DNA from: Bacillota bacterium
GTDB taxonomy: Bacteria; Bacillota; Clostridia; Lachnospirales; Lachnospiraceae
Direction of reading: 5' to 3'
DNA length: 64,000 bases
Assembly: GCA_023407575.1 (NCBI GenBank)
Contig: JAEYLX010000033.1
Coordinates: 123,989-187,988, forward strand
Every line of letters begins with the position of its first letter. Position 1 is the stretch's first letter. Shown here piece by piece: positions 24,377 through 32,912 of this stretch. A model generated the notes under the pieces. The model was not told where the DNA came from and ran no database searches. It saw nothing but the letters and a program-made list of their open reading frames with translations. The translations under genes were made by a program, and so were the position numbers.

Positions 24377-25708
24377 ATGAGAATAATTATAATTGGAGGA
24401 GTAGCGGCAGGTATGTCAGCGGCTTCCAAGATTGCCAGAATGGATAAGACCTGTGAAGTTGTTGTATACGAAAAGGGTGGCTTTCTTTCTTACGGAGCCT
24501 GCGGACTTCCCTACTATGTAGGTGATTATAATGATGATTACCGCCGTATGATTGCGCGTACGCAAGAGAAATTCAGTGAGGCAGGAATTGAAACCCATTT
24601 ATATCATGAAGTTGTTAAGGTGGATGTTGAGAAAAAGCAGATCTTCATCAATAACCTAAAAGATAAAACCATGTTTATTGATAAATACGATAAGCTGATG
24701 ATTGCCACAGGTGCAGCTTCCATAGTGCCTCCCTTCCCAGGAGTGGATATGCTAGGGGTTCACGTGTTAAAAACTCTGGAGGATGGGATCTTCTTAAAGG
24801 AATATGCAGCGAAGCCAGAGATTAAAAATGTAACCATTGTCGGTGGTGGATACATAGGAATTGAATGTGTGGAAGCATTTTTAAGCCTGGGCAAAGAAGT
24901 TAGGCTAATTGAAGCTGCGGGCAGAATTCTAACTCCCTTTGATGAAGAATTATCCGAGCTAGCACAGAAAGAAATAGAAAAGCATGGTGTGAAAGTTCAT
25001 CTGAATGAAAAGGTAAAAGCTTTTCATGGGGCTAGTAAGGTGAACCAAATTGAAACCGATAAGGGTATTTACAATACAGATCTCGTAATTGTTGCTATTG
25101 GCATTCGCCCAAGTACTGAATTCCTTAAAGATACAGGAATTCGCAGGTCAAAGAACGGTGCAATCCTTGTAGACAGAGAGCTTAGAACTTCTATTGAGGA
25201 TATCTATGCAGCAGGTGATTGTATTCTGGTATATAACGAAGCTATGGAGGAAGACAGCTATCTGGCACTTGGTACAGTAGCGAATAAATGCGGGCGTATT
25301 GCGGGTGCTAACCTGGCAGGAGAGCATCAGAAATTCATTGGTGCCCTGGGTTCTGCAGCAATTAAAGTCTGCAACCTTGAAATGGGACGAACAGGTCTTG
25401 GTGAAGCTGATGCGGAACGGCTGAAGAAAAAATATAAAACAGTTATTGTTCAAGCAAACGATCATCCAGCCTATTACCCTAATCCTACACCAATTACCAT
25501 TAAAGTTATCTACGAAGCAGGTACGCTAAAATTGTTAGGTGCTCAGGCTTGCGGCGAAAAAGGTGCCGTTATGAGAATAGATTCCTTTGCAGTAGCCATT
25601 CATGCTGGCATGACCACAGACGAATTAGGTATGACGGATCTCGTATATGCACCACCATTTTCTGGTGTATGGGACGCAATTCAGATTGCATGTAATCTGG
25701 CAAAATAG
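24377..25708 (+). CDS. FAD-dependent disulfide oxidoreductase (CoA-disulfide reductase / NADH oxidase-like)
   Basis: 443 residues. N-terminal FAD motif IIIGGVAAGMSAASKIAR, active-site Cys42 in LSYGACGLPYY, a second dinucleotide motif VTIVGGGYIGIECVEAF near residue 155, and FAD motif IYAAGDC near 275. Single-cysteine members either reduce CoA disulfide (using NAD(P)H) or oxidise NADH with oxygen. In an anaerobe next to a CoA-recycling compartment, keeping CoA reduced is plausible, as is protection from oxygen. Sequence cannot separate them. The 19-nt gap to the next gene implies a shared message. Confidence 0.88.
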   Translation: MRIIIIGGVAAGMSAASKIARMDKTCEVVVYEKGGFLSYGACGLPYYVGDYNDDYRRMIARTQEKFSEAGIETHLYHEVVKVDVEKKQIFINNLKDKTMFIDKYDKLMIATGAASIVPPFPGVDMLGVHVLKTLEDGIFLKEYAAKPEIKNVTIVGGGYIGIECVEAFLSLGKEVRLIEAAGRILTPFDEELSELAQKEIEKHGVKVHLNEKVKAFHGASKVNQIETDKGIYNTDLVIVAIGIRPSTEFLKDTGIRRSKNGAILVDRELRTSIEDIYAAGDCILVYNEAMEEDSYLALGTVANKCGRIAGANLAGEHQKFIGALGSAAIKVCNLEMGRTGLGEADAERLKKKYKTVIVQANDHPAYYPNPTPITIKVIYEAGTLKLLGAQACGEKGAVMRIDSFAVAIHAGMTTDELGMTDLVYAPPFSGVWDAIQIACNLAK

Positions 25709-25727
25709 AGGCATGAAAGGAGTAATC

Positions 25728-26540
25728 ATGAGCAAGTTAATGTCACTCACACAAGCAGTGGAGCTTATTCAGGATAAGGATATTGTAGGAATAGGCGGTA
25801 ATGCCCTGCATCGCGCACCTATGGCTTTGGTTCATGAGATAGCAAGGCAGAAAAAGCAAAACTTACAATTAGTTAAGACCGCGGGAGCCATGGATGTGGA
25901 TTTACTTTGTCTCGCTGGTTGCGTTCACAGTGTAGATGCAGGCTTTATTAGCTATGAAACAGAATATTCCCTTGCAGGACATTATAGAAAAGCAGTACAG
26001 GAAGGAACAGTGAAAGGCAACGAGCATGCTTGTTACACTGTTATATCTGCTCTAAGGGCTGCCAGTATGGGAGTAGGATTTATGCCAGTAAGAGGTTTGC
26101 AGATTAGTGATCTGATTGAGGCAAACGATTATTTTACCAAGATACAGGACCCTTTCACAGGTGAAATGGTAACAGTGGTGAAGGCAATAAGACCGGATGT
26201 TGCAATTATTCATGTTCAAGAAGCGGATAGTAATGGAAATGCAAGAATTACCGGACCAAAATATGAGGACGTTCTGTTCTCCAGAGCTGCAAAAAAGGTA
26301 ATCATTTCGGCTGAAACAATTGTACAGGAGAATACCTTTGCCTTCTCCAGAGAGAAAGCAGACATACCGCATTTCCTGGTGTCGGCAGTTGTCCATGCGC
26401 CAAAAGGAGCAGCACCCTGTTCCTGTCCTACAAAGTACGATATCGATCGGAAACAGCTGGATGAGTTTAAAGCAATGAAAGATAGAGATGAACTAGAGAA
26501 GTATTTAGATAAATATAAAGCAAAAGAGTTTAAAAGATAG
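25728..26540 (+). CDS. CoA-transferase-like protein, alpha subunit (family I, GctA-type)
   Basis: 270 residues with the family I CoA-transferase alpha fold: KDIVGIGGNALHRAPMALV at the N-terminus, RPDVAIIHVQEADSNGN in the middle and FSRAAKKVIISAETIV. The class moves CoA between carboxylic acids, but related IpdAB proteins are hydrolases. Start ATG 25728 has AAAGGAG; the longer frame from 25647 overlaps the oxidoreductase gene. Beta subunit follows 12 nt later. A role could be handling of acyl-CoA from the compartment, but see the note on the partner's missing glutamate. Confidence 0.85.
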   Translation: MSKLMSLTQAVELIQDKDIVGIGGNALHRAPMALVHEIARQKKQNLQLVKTAGAMDVDLLCLAGCVHSVDAGFISYETEYSLAGHYRKAVQEGTVKGNEHACYTVISALRAASMGVGFMPVRGLQISDLIEANDYFTKIQDPFTGEMVTVVKAIRPDVAIIHVQEADSNGNARITGPKYEDVLFSRAAKKVIISAETIVQENTFAFSREKADIPHFLVSAVVHAPKGAAPCSCPTKYDIDRKQLDEFKAMKDRDELEKYLDKYKAKEFKR

Positions 26541-26552
26541 GGGGAATACAGA

Positions 26553-27308
26553 ATGCTATATAAAACAGGTGAAAACAGTCCATTACATAATAACAGCCTT
26601 CGCCCCTGCGATATCATGATCTGTGCAATGTCAAGGTTGATAAAGGATAAGGATATTGTATTTCATGGTGTATCTTCCCATATGCCTATGATTGCTTTAT
26701 TGCTGGCAAAAGCACTTCATGCACCGCATGCGGTGCATCTGAACATTCCAGGCGGTGTAGATCCTAAGCCTAGAATGCTTATGAAACATACCAGTGCAGG
26801 AGCCGAATTATTTGAAAATAGTGTCTCAGAATTCCCCTTGGCGGAAGTATTTGACCTTTCCATGAGAGGTGGGCTGGATGTTGCCTTCTTGAGTGGGATA
26901 CAGTTTGATGTTCAGGGCAATGTGAATGCCTCGGTAATCGGAGATTATCATAAACCAAAGGTACGAATGCCCGGAGGAGCAGGCAGTGCAGTACTGATTC
27001 CAACAGCAAAAAGAGCCATTATCTGGCGTACGAAGCATGATACCAGAACCTTTGTTAAAAAAGTGGATTTTGTCACCACTAAAGGTAATATAGATCGCAT
27101 TGTTACACCGCTTTGTGTCTTTAAATACCAAGACGGAGAACTTGTGCTTGATACCATACATCCTACCTCAAGCTTAGAAGAAGTCATAGCCAATACAGCT
27201 TTTGAAATTAAAAATCCGAGGGTGGAGTATACACCAGTGCCTTCCAGCGAAGAAATGATGATGCTTAAGAGAATTGACCCCAAAGACTATAGATATATTG
27301 AATTCTAG
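26553..27308 (+). CDS. CoA-transferase-like protein, beta subunit (GctB/IpdB-type) lacking the catalytic Glu
   Basis: 251 residues. Conserved beta-subunit features: DIMICAMSRLIKDKDIVFHG, GGLDVAFLSGIQFDVQGNVN, GDYHKPKVRMPGGAGSA and KKVDFVTTKGN. In true transferases the catalytic Glu sits in an ESG-x-x-x-x-x-P type loop; here that loop reads LNIPGGVDPKP, and by my alignment the Glu is replaced by Ile. This suggests the pair is not an ordinary CoA-transferase and may do hydrolysis, C-C cleavage or another acyl-CoA step. The alignment is by eye. Confidence 0.8.
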   Translation: MLYKTGENSPLHNNSLRPCDIMICAMSRLIKDKDIVFHGVSSHMPMIALLLAKALHAPHAVHLNIPGGVDPKPRMLMKHTSAGAELFENSVSEFPLAEVFDLSMRGGLDVAFLSGIQFDVQGNVNASVIGDYHKPKVRMPGGAGSAVLIPTAKRAIIWRTKHDTRTFVKKVDFVTTKGNIDRIVTPLCVFKYQDGELVLDTIHPTSSLEEVIANTAFEIKNPRVEYTPVPSSEEMMMLKRIDPKDYRYIEF

Positions 27309-27342
27309 AGTCAAAGGATCAAAAAGTTAAAAACAGTAAAAA

Positions 27343-27432
27343 GTTGTAAAGGATGTAAATGATGTAAAAGTTGTAAATGATGTAAAAGTTATAAAAGTTA
27401 TAAATGCTGTAAGTGCTGTAAATGCTGTAAAT
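27343..27432 (+). repeat. Ten tandem 9-bp repeats
   Basis: Degenerate 9-bp units of the form (AG/TG)-TTGTAAA/ATGTAAA/CTGTAAA run head to tail ten times between the CoA-transferase-like pair and the alcohol dehydrogenase gene. There is no start codon, so I treat it as non-coding. Slippage-prone. Confidence 0.85.
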
Positions 27433-27507
27433 GCGTATATAAAATACGAAACTTACTTAGCACAAAGGATAGATGCGCAGAAGACAAGCGCAGAAATGGA
27501 GTGAACT

Positions 27508-28671
27508 ATGCAGATGCAAAGAATAAACTCGGTTACCACCAGTTTCTTTGGAAAAGGTTCCATCTGTCAGATTCCAGAGGAATTAAAAAAGAGAAATCTA
27601 AAACGTGCTTTAATTGTAACCGACAAGTTTCTATATGAGTCAGGAACTGCGACTCGTGTAGGGGAGGAGTTATTAAAGGCTGGAATAGAGTATGCAATCT
27701 ACTATAATGTACTTCCAAATCCAACCGTTGATATTATTAAGGAATGTATTACGGCAGCAAGAACTCTGGAGGTTGACTTATTGGTAGCAGTCGGTGGTGG
27801 TTCTCCCATTGATACCTCTAAGGCTGTTGGAATCGTTCTTAACAATGGCGGAGAGATTGAGCAGTACGAAGGTGTTAATAAATCCAAGAACCCTTCGATT
27901 CCAATTGTGGCAGTCAATACGACAGCAGGAACCGGTTCAGAAGTAACCTGCTTCTATGTTGTGACCAATCCAAGAACTCATTCAAAAATGGTTATGGTAG
28001 ATACCAACTGTATGGTCAGCATTGCTATTAATGATTCTGACTTTATGTTATCTATGCCAAAGAAGTTAACTGCAGCAACGGGCATGGATGCAATGACACA
28101 TGCAATTGAAGCGGTACTATCCAGAGATGCATCTCCTTTAACGGATAAGGATGCGCTATGGGCGATTCGAACAATTAAAGACTTTCTTCCCCGTGTTGTT
28201 ATGAATGGAAATGATGTGGAAGGCAGAGATATGATGGCATATGCAGAGTACACGGCAGGTATGGCCTTCTCCAACAGTGGACTTGGTATGGTGCATGCGA
28301 TGGCACATTCTTTGGGTGGTCTATACAATCTACCCCATGGTGTATGCAATTCCATATTGTTACCTTATGTTATGGAGTTCAATGGCAGATCAGCAGAGGT
28401 TCAGATGAGATTTAAGCTAATCGCGGATGCTTTAGAGATTCAGGGAAGCAGAGAAATGACACCACAGGCTGCTACGACAGCATGTATTGAATACATAAAA
28501 AACCTATGCAGACAGGTGGAGATACCTAAGAGCTTTAAAGAATTTAATGTTAAAAATGAGGATTTTAACGCCTTGGCTGACTTATCTATGGTGGATACCT
28601 GTATGCCCTCTAATCCGGTTCAGCCGACGAAGGAAGAAGTTATTGCAATATATAATTTAGCTTGTCAGTAA
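27508..28671 (+). CDS. Iron-containing alcohol dehydrogenase
   Basis: 387 residues of the Fe-ADH (group III) family. NAD-binding region VGGGSPIDTSKAVGI near residue 95, and metal-site motifs TGMDAMTHAIEA around 195 and MVHAMAHSLGGLYNLPHG near 262-280 carrying the iron-binding histidines. It reduces the aldehyde to alcohol while regenerating NAD+ for the acylating dehydrogenase; here acetaldehyde to ethanol (or lactaldehyde to propanediol) would fit. No encapsulation-peptide-like terminus is seen. Closed by a 19-bp terminator, the end of the sugar island. Confidence 0.93.
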   Translation: MQMQRINSVTTSFFGKGSICQIPEELKKRNLKRALIVTDKFLYESGTATRVGEELLKAGIEYAIYYNVLPNPTVDIIKECITAARTLEVDLLVAVGGGSPIDTSKAVGIVLNNGGEIEQYEGVNKSKNPSIPIVAVNTTAGTGSEVTCFYVVTNPRTHSKMVMVDTNCMVSIAINDSDFMLSMPKKLTAATGMDAMTHAIEAVLSRDASPLTDKDALWAIRTIKDFLPRVVMNGNDVEGRDMMAYAEYTAGMAFSNSGLGMVHAMAHSLGGLYNLPHGVCNSILLPYVMEFNGRSAEVQMRFKLIADALEIQGSREMTPQAATTACIEYIKNLCRQVEIPKSFKEFNVKNEDFNALADLSMVDTCMPSNPVQPTKEEVIAIYNLACQ

Positions 28672-28710
28672 GATATGTTAATAACTCATAGGAAAAAGTT
28701 AAAGAAGTTT

Positions 28711-28758
28711 AAGAGCTGCTTCCCTACTATTATTAATTAGTAGGGAAGCAGCTCTTTT
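28711..28758 (+). terminator. Strong terminator ending the sugar island
   Basis: 19-bp perfect stem, arms 28711-28729 and 28738-28756, 8-nt loop, ending in TTTT. Confidence 0.92.
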
Positions 28759-28774
28759 AATGAAGAAAAGATAT

Positions 28775-29359
28775 CTAAAGATATATATTTTTAGGTACAT
28801 CCTGCATGACTTGAGTTATGATTGCTACCAGTTCTTCTGGTGTTTCTTTCATACCGGAATTCAACCATTCATTAATAAAGCTGGTCTGAATACCTATTAC
28901 AATTGCCAGAGCATAATGTTCTGGAATTTTTAGTCTTTTTACATCAAGGACTGTATGAGAAACACTTTTCATAGTTTCATTCAGCTTTTTGAAGAAAGAA
29001 GGATCACCATTCTTACCCATAATCAATTTGAAAAATTGTTCATTTGCTTTAACATAATTATAAACTTTGATTAAGATGGAAACGGGTTTTTCATCAGTAA
29101 GTGATAAATTCTTCCATATATCAGTTTGTAACTCGTAAGAAATACCTCTTAAACCTTCTAAAATTTCATTTTCAATTTGATCTAATAAATCAAATTTATC
29201 TTTATAATGTAAATAAAATGTAGTTCGACTAATCATTGCCTTTTGAGTCAAGTTCTGTACTGTTATTTTATCAAAACCAATGGTATCCATCAGTTCAAAG
29301 AAGGCTGTCCTGATCGTTTTATGTGTTCTTCTTATTCTTAAGTCCTGGTTATTATCCAA
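28775..29359 (-). CDS. TetR/AcrR-family transcriptional regulator
   Basis: 194 residues. N-terminal TetR helix-turn-helix: RTHKTIRTAFFELMDTIGFD then KITVQNLTQKAMISRTTFYLHYKDK (about residues 12-55). The C-terminal helical ligand domain is variable, of the TetR_C_33/DhaS type. It starts at TTG 29359, seven bases after AGGTG. It is divergent from an ABC exporter whose promoter carries two TTTACA...TGTAAA dyads, making it the likely repressor of that exporter. The inducer is unknown. Confidence 0.92.
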   Translation of the reverse strand: MDNNQDLRIRRTHKTIRTAFFELMDTIGFDKITVQNLTQKAMISRTTFYLHYKDKFDLLDQIENEILEGLRGISYELQTDIWKNLSLTDEKPVSILIKVYNYVKANEQFFKLIMGKNGDPSFFKKLNETMKSVSHTVLDVKRLKIPEHYALAIVIGIQTSFINEWLNSGMKETPEELVAIITQVMQDVPKNIYL

Positions 29360-29451
29360 TAGTAAACACCTACTTCCTTATAATTTTAAAAAGATAATAG
29401 ACACTTTTTTATAAGCTGAAAGATAGTGAACACTTATCGCTTATCTGTAAA

Positions 29452-29534
29452 TTGACGTAGTTTACATTTGTAATATAATGAACACATGTAAACCTGGTTT
29501 AATTTACACATGTATTATAGACTACAATTGTAAA
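29452..29534 (+). promoter_or_regulatory. Exporter promoter with two dyad operators
   Basis: TTGACG (29452-29457), 16-nt spacer, TATAAT (29474-29479). The dyad GTTTACAT (29460-29467) / ATGTAAAC (29486-29493) spans the -10; a second, TTTACA (29503-29508) / TGTAAA (29529-29534), follows. Repressor binding here would block RNA polymerase. Confidence 0.75.
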
Positions 29535-29670
29535 GTTTGGCAATAAATAGTTTTCGTGAAAGAAAACAGATGTTTTATAAGCGAATAGATAAATATTTGT
29601 ATTGCTAAGTAATAATTAAAAGCATTGAAAAGGCTGGAATTTAAAATTTAGTTTGGAAGGAGTTTTTACT

Positions 29671-30585
29671 ATGTCAACGATACAAATTGACCATTTGACG
29701 AAGGACTATGGTCACGGTCGTGGAGTTTTTGATGTGTCTTTTCATGTTGAAAAGGGTGAGGTCTATGGCTTTTTAGGTCCGAATGGAGCAGGGAAGACCA
29801 CTACAATTCGTCATATAATGGGATTTTCTCGACCACAGAAAGGTCAAACCTTTGTGGAAGGCAGGAATAGTTGGGAAAAAGCAAGTGATATTCAACAAAA
29901 TCTAGGATATCTGCCTGGTGAGATTGCATTACCTGAAGCATTAACTGGAACGCAGTTTATTCAAATGATGGCAGAATTACGTGGGTTGAAAGACCTGTCC
30001 TATACAGAACACTTAATAAAAAAATTTGAACTAGAGCCATCTGGTGGACTGAAACGTATGTCATTGGGTATGAAAAGAAAACTTGCTATTGTAACGGCAT
30101 TTATGCATGACCCCGGAATACTTGTCCTTGATGAGCCTACCAGCGGACTCGATCCAATTATGCAAAACATATTCATTGAATTTATTAAAGAGGAAAAAGA
30201 AAAAGGTAAAACAATTTTACTATCAAGTCATATCTTCACAGAGATTGATGCTACTTGTGATAAGATCTCTATTATTAAAGAAGGACGTTTGATGTCAACC
30301 TTTATGGTAGACGAGTTACATCATAATAAAAATAAATCCTATAAAATTGAATTTAATTCAAAAAGTGAGTTTGAACGCTTTTGTAATGAGGTTGAGGCGA
30401 AAAAAAAGCTAACTATAAAATCAGTTAAGCCACAAGAAAACCAAGTGAAAATTCAGATTGAAGATGCAGATATCAACCGCTTTATGTGCATTATAGCTGA
30501 CTATAATCTAAAATTCATATCGGAAATAAAGTTTACGTTGGAAGATTACTTTATGAAATTTTATGATCGAAATTCAAATGTTTAG
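29671..30585 (+). CDS. ABC transporter ATP-binding protein (first of two)
   Basis: 304 residues. Walker A GPNGAGKTTT near residue 38, signature KRMSLGMKRKLAI (the variant found in BcrA/CcmA-type exporters), Walker B ILVLDEPTSGLDP and H-loop LLSSHIFTEI. The last ~80 residues are a regulatory extension shared with its neighbour. The start is ATG 29671 with AAGGAG eight bases upstream; TTG 29653 precedes that site. It belongs with the next two genes as one exporter of the multidrug or bacitracin-type class. Confidence 0.93.
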   Translation: MSTIQIDHLTKDYGHGRGVFDVSFHVEKGEVYGFLGPNGAGKTTTIRHIMGFSRPQKGQTFVEGRNSWEKASDIQQNLGYLPGEIALPEALTGTQFIQMMAELRGLKDLSYTEHLIKKFELEPSGGLKRMSLGMKRKLAIVTAFMHDPGILVLDEPTSGLDPIMQNIFIEFIKEEKEKGKTILLSSHIFTEIDATCDKISIIKEGRLMSTFMVDELHHNKNKSYKIEFNSKSEFERFCNEVEAKKKLTIKSVKPQENQVKIQIEDADINRFMCIIADYNLKFISEIKFTLEDYFMKFYDRNSNV

Positions 30586-30600
30586 GGAGGTGCCAGATCA

Positions 30601-31482
30601 ATGTCTATGATTGAAATTAAGAATATGACTAAGGATTATGGTTTTGGGCGTGGTGTTTTTGATATCAACATATCCATACAAAAAGGTGAAGTATTTGGTT
30701 TTGTTGGCACAAATGGAGCAGGAAAAACCACAACAATTCGTCAACTGATGGGGTTTTTAAAGCCCATGAGTGGGAGAGCTTTGATTAATGGATTAGACTG
30801 CTGGGTTGATTCTGCTGAGATTAAGAAATGCGTCGGATACATACCGGGTGAAATTGCATTTCCAGATGCTTCAACAGGTAAAGAATTTCTAAAAAGACAA
30901 GCAGAGCTTATGGGAATTAAGGATATGTCTTACGCGAATGCAATTATGAATAAACTGCAGCTAGATCCAACTGCCAACCTGAAACGCATGTCAAAGGGGA
31001 TGAAACAGAAAACTGCTATTGTTGCTGCTTTCATGTCTGATCCGGAAATTCTAATACTGGATGAACCCACAACAGGACTAGATCCCCTAATGAGAGCAGA
31101 GTTTATTGATATTTTAAAAGATGAAAAGAAAAAAGGCAAAACTATTTTCATGTCCAGTCATATGTTTGAGGAAGTTGAAGATACCTGTGATAAGGTAGCA
31201 CTTATAAAGGATGGAAAGATTATTGCTGTAAAAGCAACAAATGAAATAAAGTACAATGAAGATAAGGTTTATAAAATAGAGTTTCAAACTGGTGAGGACT
31301 TCAAACGGTTTTTAACAGAGAATTTTCAAATTGAACGCAAGAAAGAGGAGCAATGTCAAGTGGTACTTCATATAAACGACAGAAATATAAATGCTCTTAC
31401 GCAAACACTGAAAGGGTATAATCTTAAATTTATGACTGAAATTAAATACACCCTTGAAAGATATTTCAAGAGTTTATATTAA
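30601..31482 (+). CDS. ABC transporter ATP-binding protein (second of two)
   Basis: 293 residues, a paralogue of the preceding ATPase along its whole length: shared DYGFGRGVFDI/DYGHGRGVFDV start, Walker A GTNGAGKTTT, signature KRMSKGMKQKTAI, Walker B ILILDEPTTGLDP. Two different ATPases beside one permease suggest a heterodimeric motor, or two motors alternating on one permease. GGGAGGTG precedes the ATG by eight bases. Confidence 0.93.
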   Translation: MSMIEIKNMTKDYGFGRGVFDINISIQKGEVFGFVGTNGAGKTTTIRQLMGFLKPMSGRALINGLDCWVDSAEIKKCVGYIPGEIAFPDASTGKEFLKRQAELMGIKDMSYANAIMNKLQLDPTANLKRMSKGMKQKTAIVAAFMSDPEILILDEPTTGLDPLMRAEFIDILKDEKKKGKTIFMSSHMFEEVEDTCDKVALIKDGKIIAVKATNEIKYNEDKVYKIEFQTGEDFKRFLTENFQIERKKEEQCQVVLHINDRNINALTQTLKGYNLKFMTEIKYTLERYFKSLY

Positions 31483-31494
31483 GGAGGAGAAGCT

Positions 31495-32700
31495 ATGTTT
31501 AGTAAAATAATTTTTAAACAGACCTTAAAGGCAAATTTTAAGATATGGTTCCTATTTACCTTGATACTTTGTGTACTCAATATGGTATTAATTGCAGTTT
31601 TTAATCCAACGACAATTAGCAGTGTGACAGATCTTTTAAAGGATACACCGCTTTCTGCACTGATTGGAATGACAACATTTCTAGGTATGCTAGCACAGAC
31701 GTTTTATGGCTTGCAAGGGATTCTTTTACCGCTTGTATTTATTATTATTACAGCCAACAGCCTTATTGCCTCACAGGTAGATAGAGGTTCTATGGCTTAT
31801 CTTTTATCAACTCCTACAAAAAGAAGCGTGGTAGTGAGAACTCAGGCTGCTTATTTTATTACATCTCTATTTGCAATGTTATTTATCATAACAATAGTAG
31901 GACTTTTTTCCGTTCAGGCATTTCAAGGATGTGTTTGGGGGAAGGGTTATACGGAGGATATTAAGGCGGTCAGTAAGGTTCTTGATATTGATGAGGCGGA
32001 CATAGAAAAGGATTTAACATTAATTTTAGAGGATGCTAATGCGTTAAAAGTCGGAGCACAGGCTAGAGAAATGGACGAAGAGGTTTACTCAGCCTATCTT
32101 AGACTTAAAATAGCAGAAAATGCAAATGAGGCACCTGATGAAGAAATGCAAAATAAAGTTATTACAGGACTTACAGCTGCAGCTGCAGTGTTAGGAGTGG
32201 AGGAAAGTGACCTTGCTTCTGATATGGGAAAAATAAAAGACAACCAGGAAGCGCTTGAGGCTGCGGTTAATGCGTCTGGTATTCCTCAGGCAATCTTCCT
32301 GACAATAATTAATAACCAGCTGGCAATGGAGGCTGTTGCTTCGGATAAGGGTATCGATTTTAGTATACATGACTATATCATGCTTAATCTAGGGTTATTT
32401 CTTTTAATGTTTGCTATAAGTAGTGTTTCGTTCCTGTTTTCATGTATTTTTAATTTATCAAAGAACTATATGGCGCTGGGAGCAGGAATACCAATAGCTT
32501 TCTTTATATTTAAAATGATGGGGCAAACCAGCGATAGCTTGGAAGCATTTAAGTACTTGTCGTTGAATTCTTTGTTTGATACTGCCAAAATAATAAATGG
32601 TGAAGGTTTTCTTGTGGAGTTTATTGCACTTGCAATGATTGGAATTGTACTTTATGTTATTGGTATGAAAGTGTTTAAGGAGAAGGATTTACCGCTATAA
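31495..32700 (+). CDS. ABC-2 type exporter permease
   Basis: 401 residues. About six membrane helices: one at residues 15-40, a group at 65-155, then a long polar segment (~155-275, acidic, rich in Ala and Glu), and a final group at 290-395. The early VDRGSMAYLLSTPTKR motif is typical of ABC-2 permeases with a repeated SxPxxR loop. The long insertion between helices is unusual and would lie outside the membrane or in the cytosol. It is the membrane partner of the two ATPases. AAGGAGGAG precedes the ATG. Confidence 0.85.
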   Translation: MFSKIIFKQTLKANFKIWFLFTLILCVLNMVLIAVFNPTTISSVTDLLKDTPLSALIGMTTFLGMLAQTFYGLQGILLPLVFIIITANSLIASQVDRGSMAYLLSTPTKRSVVVRTQAAYFITSLFAMLFIITIVGLFSVQAFQGCVWGKGYTEDIKAVSKVLDIDEADIEKDLTLILEDANALKVGAQAREMDEEVYSAYLRLKIAENANEAPDEEMQNKVITGLTAAAAVLGVEESDLASDMGKIKDNQEALEAAVNASGIPQAIFLTIINNQLAMEAVASDKGIDFSIHDYIMLNLGLFLLMFAISSVSFLFSCIFNLSKNYMALGAGIPIAFFIFKMMGQTSDSLEAFKYLSLNSLFDTAKIINGEGFLVEFIALAMIGIVLYVIGMKVFKEKDLPL

Positions 32701-32864
32701 AGGGTGTAAGTATTTTATTAATATTTGATGAAAATTAAGACCATTTAATAAAACTACATTTAATAAAACTATTTAATAAGAACATTTATAATACACCTAA
32801 CTATCATTGAATGATATGCCCCTTGTCAAGTAGACAGGTCAAACATATAAAATAAGGTGCTTTT

Positions 32865-32894
32865 AAACTGCCACATGATATGTGGCAGTTTTTC
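32865..32894. terminator. Bidirectional terminator
   Basis: 12-bp stem AAACTGCCACAT/ATGTGGCAGTTT with a 3-nt loop and flanking A/T runs, between the exporter and the convergent arylsulfotransferase-like gene. Confidence 0.9.
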
Positions 32895-32912
32895 TATGCA
32901 CACTATTTATTG

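Noticed and set aside
17786..28671. Glycyl-radical or B12-dependent diol dehydratase, expected in many fucose/propanediol BMC loci
   Set aside because: No gene with the glycyl-radical motif, activase or diol dehydratase subunits is present, nor a cobalamin riboswitch-like leader.
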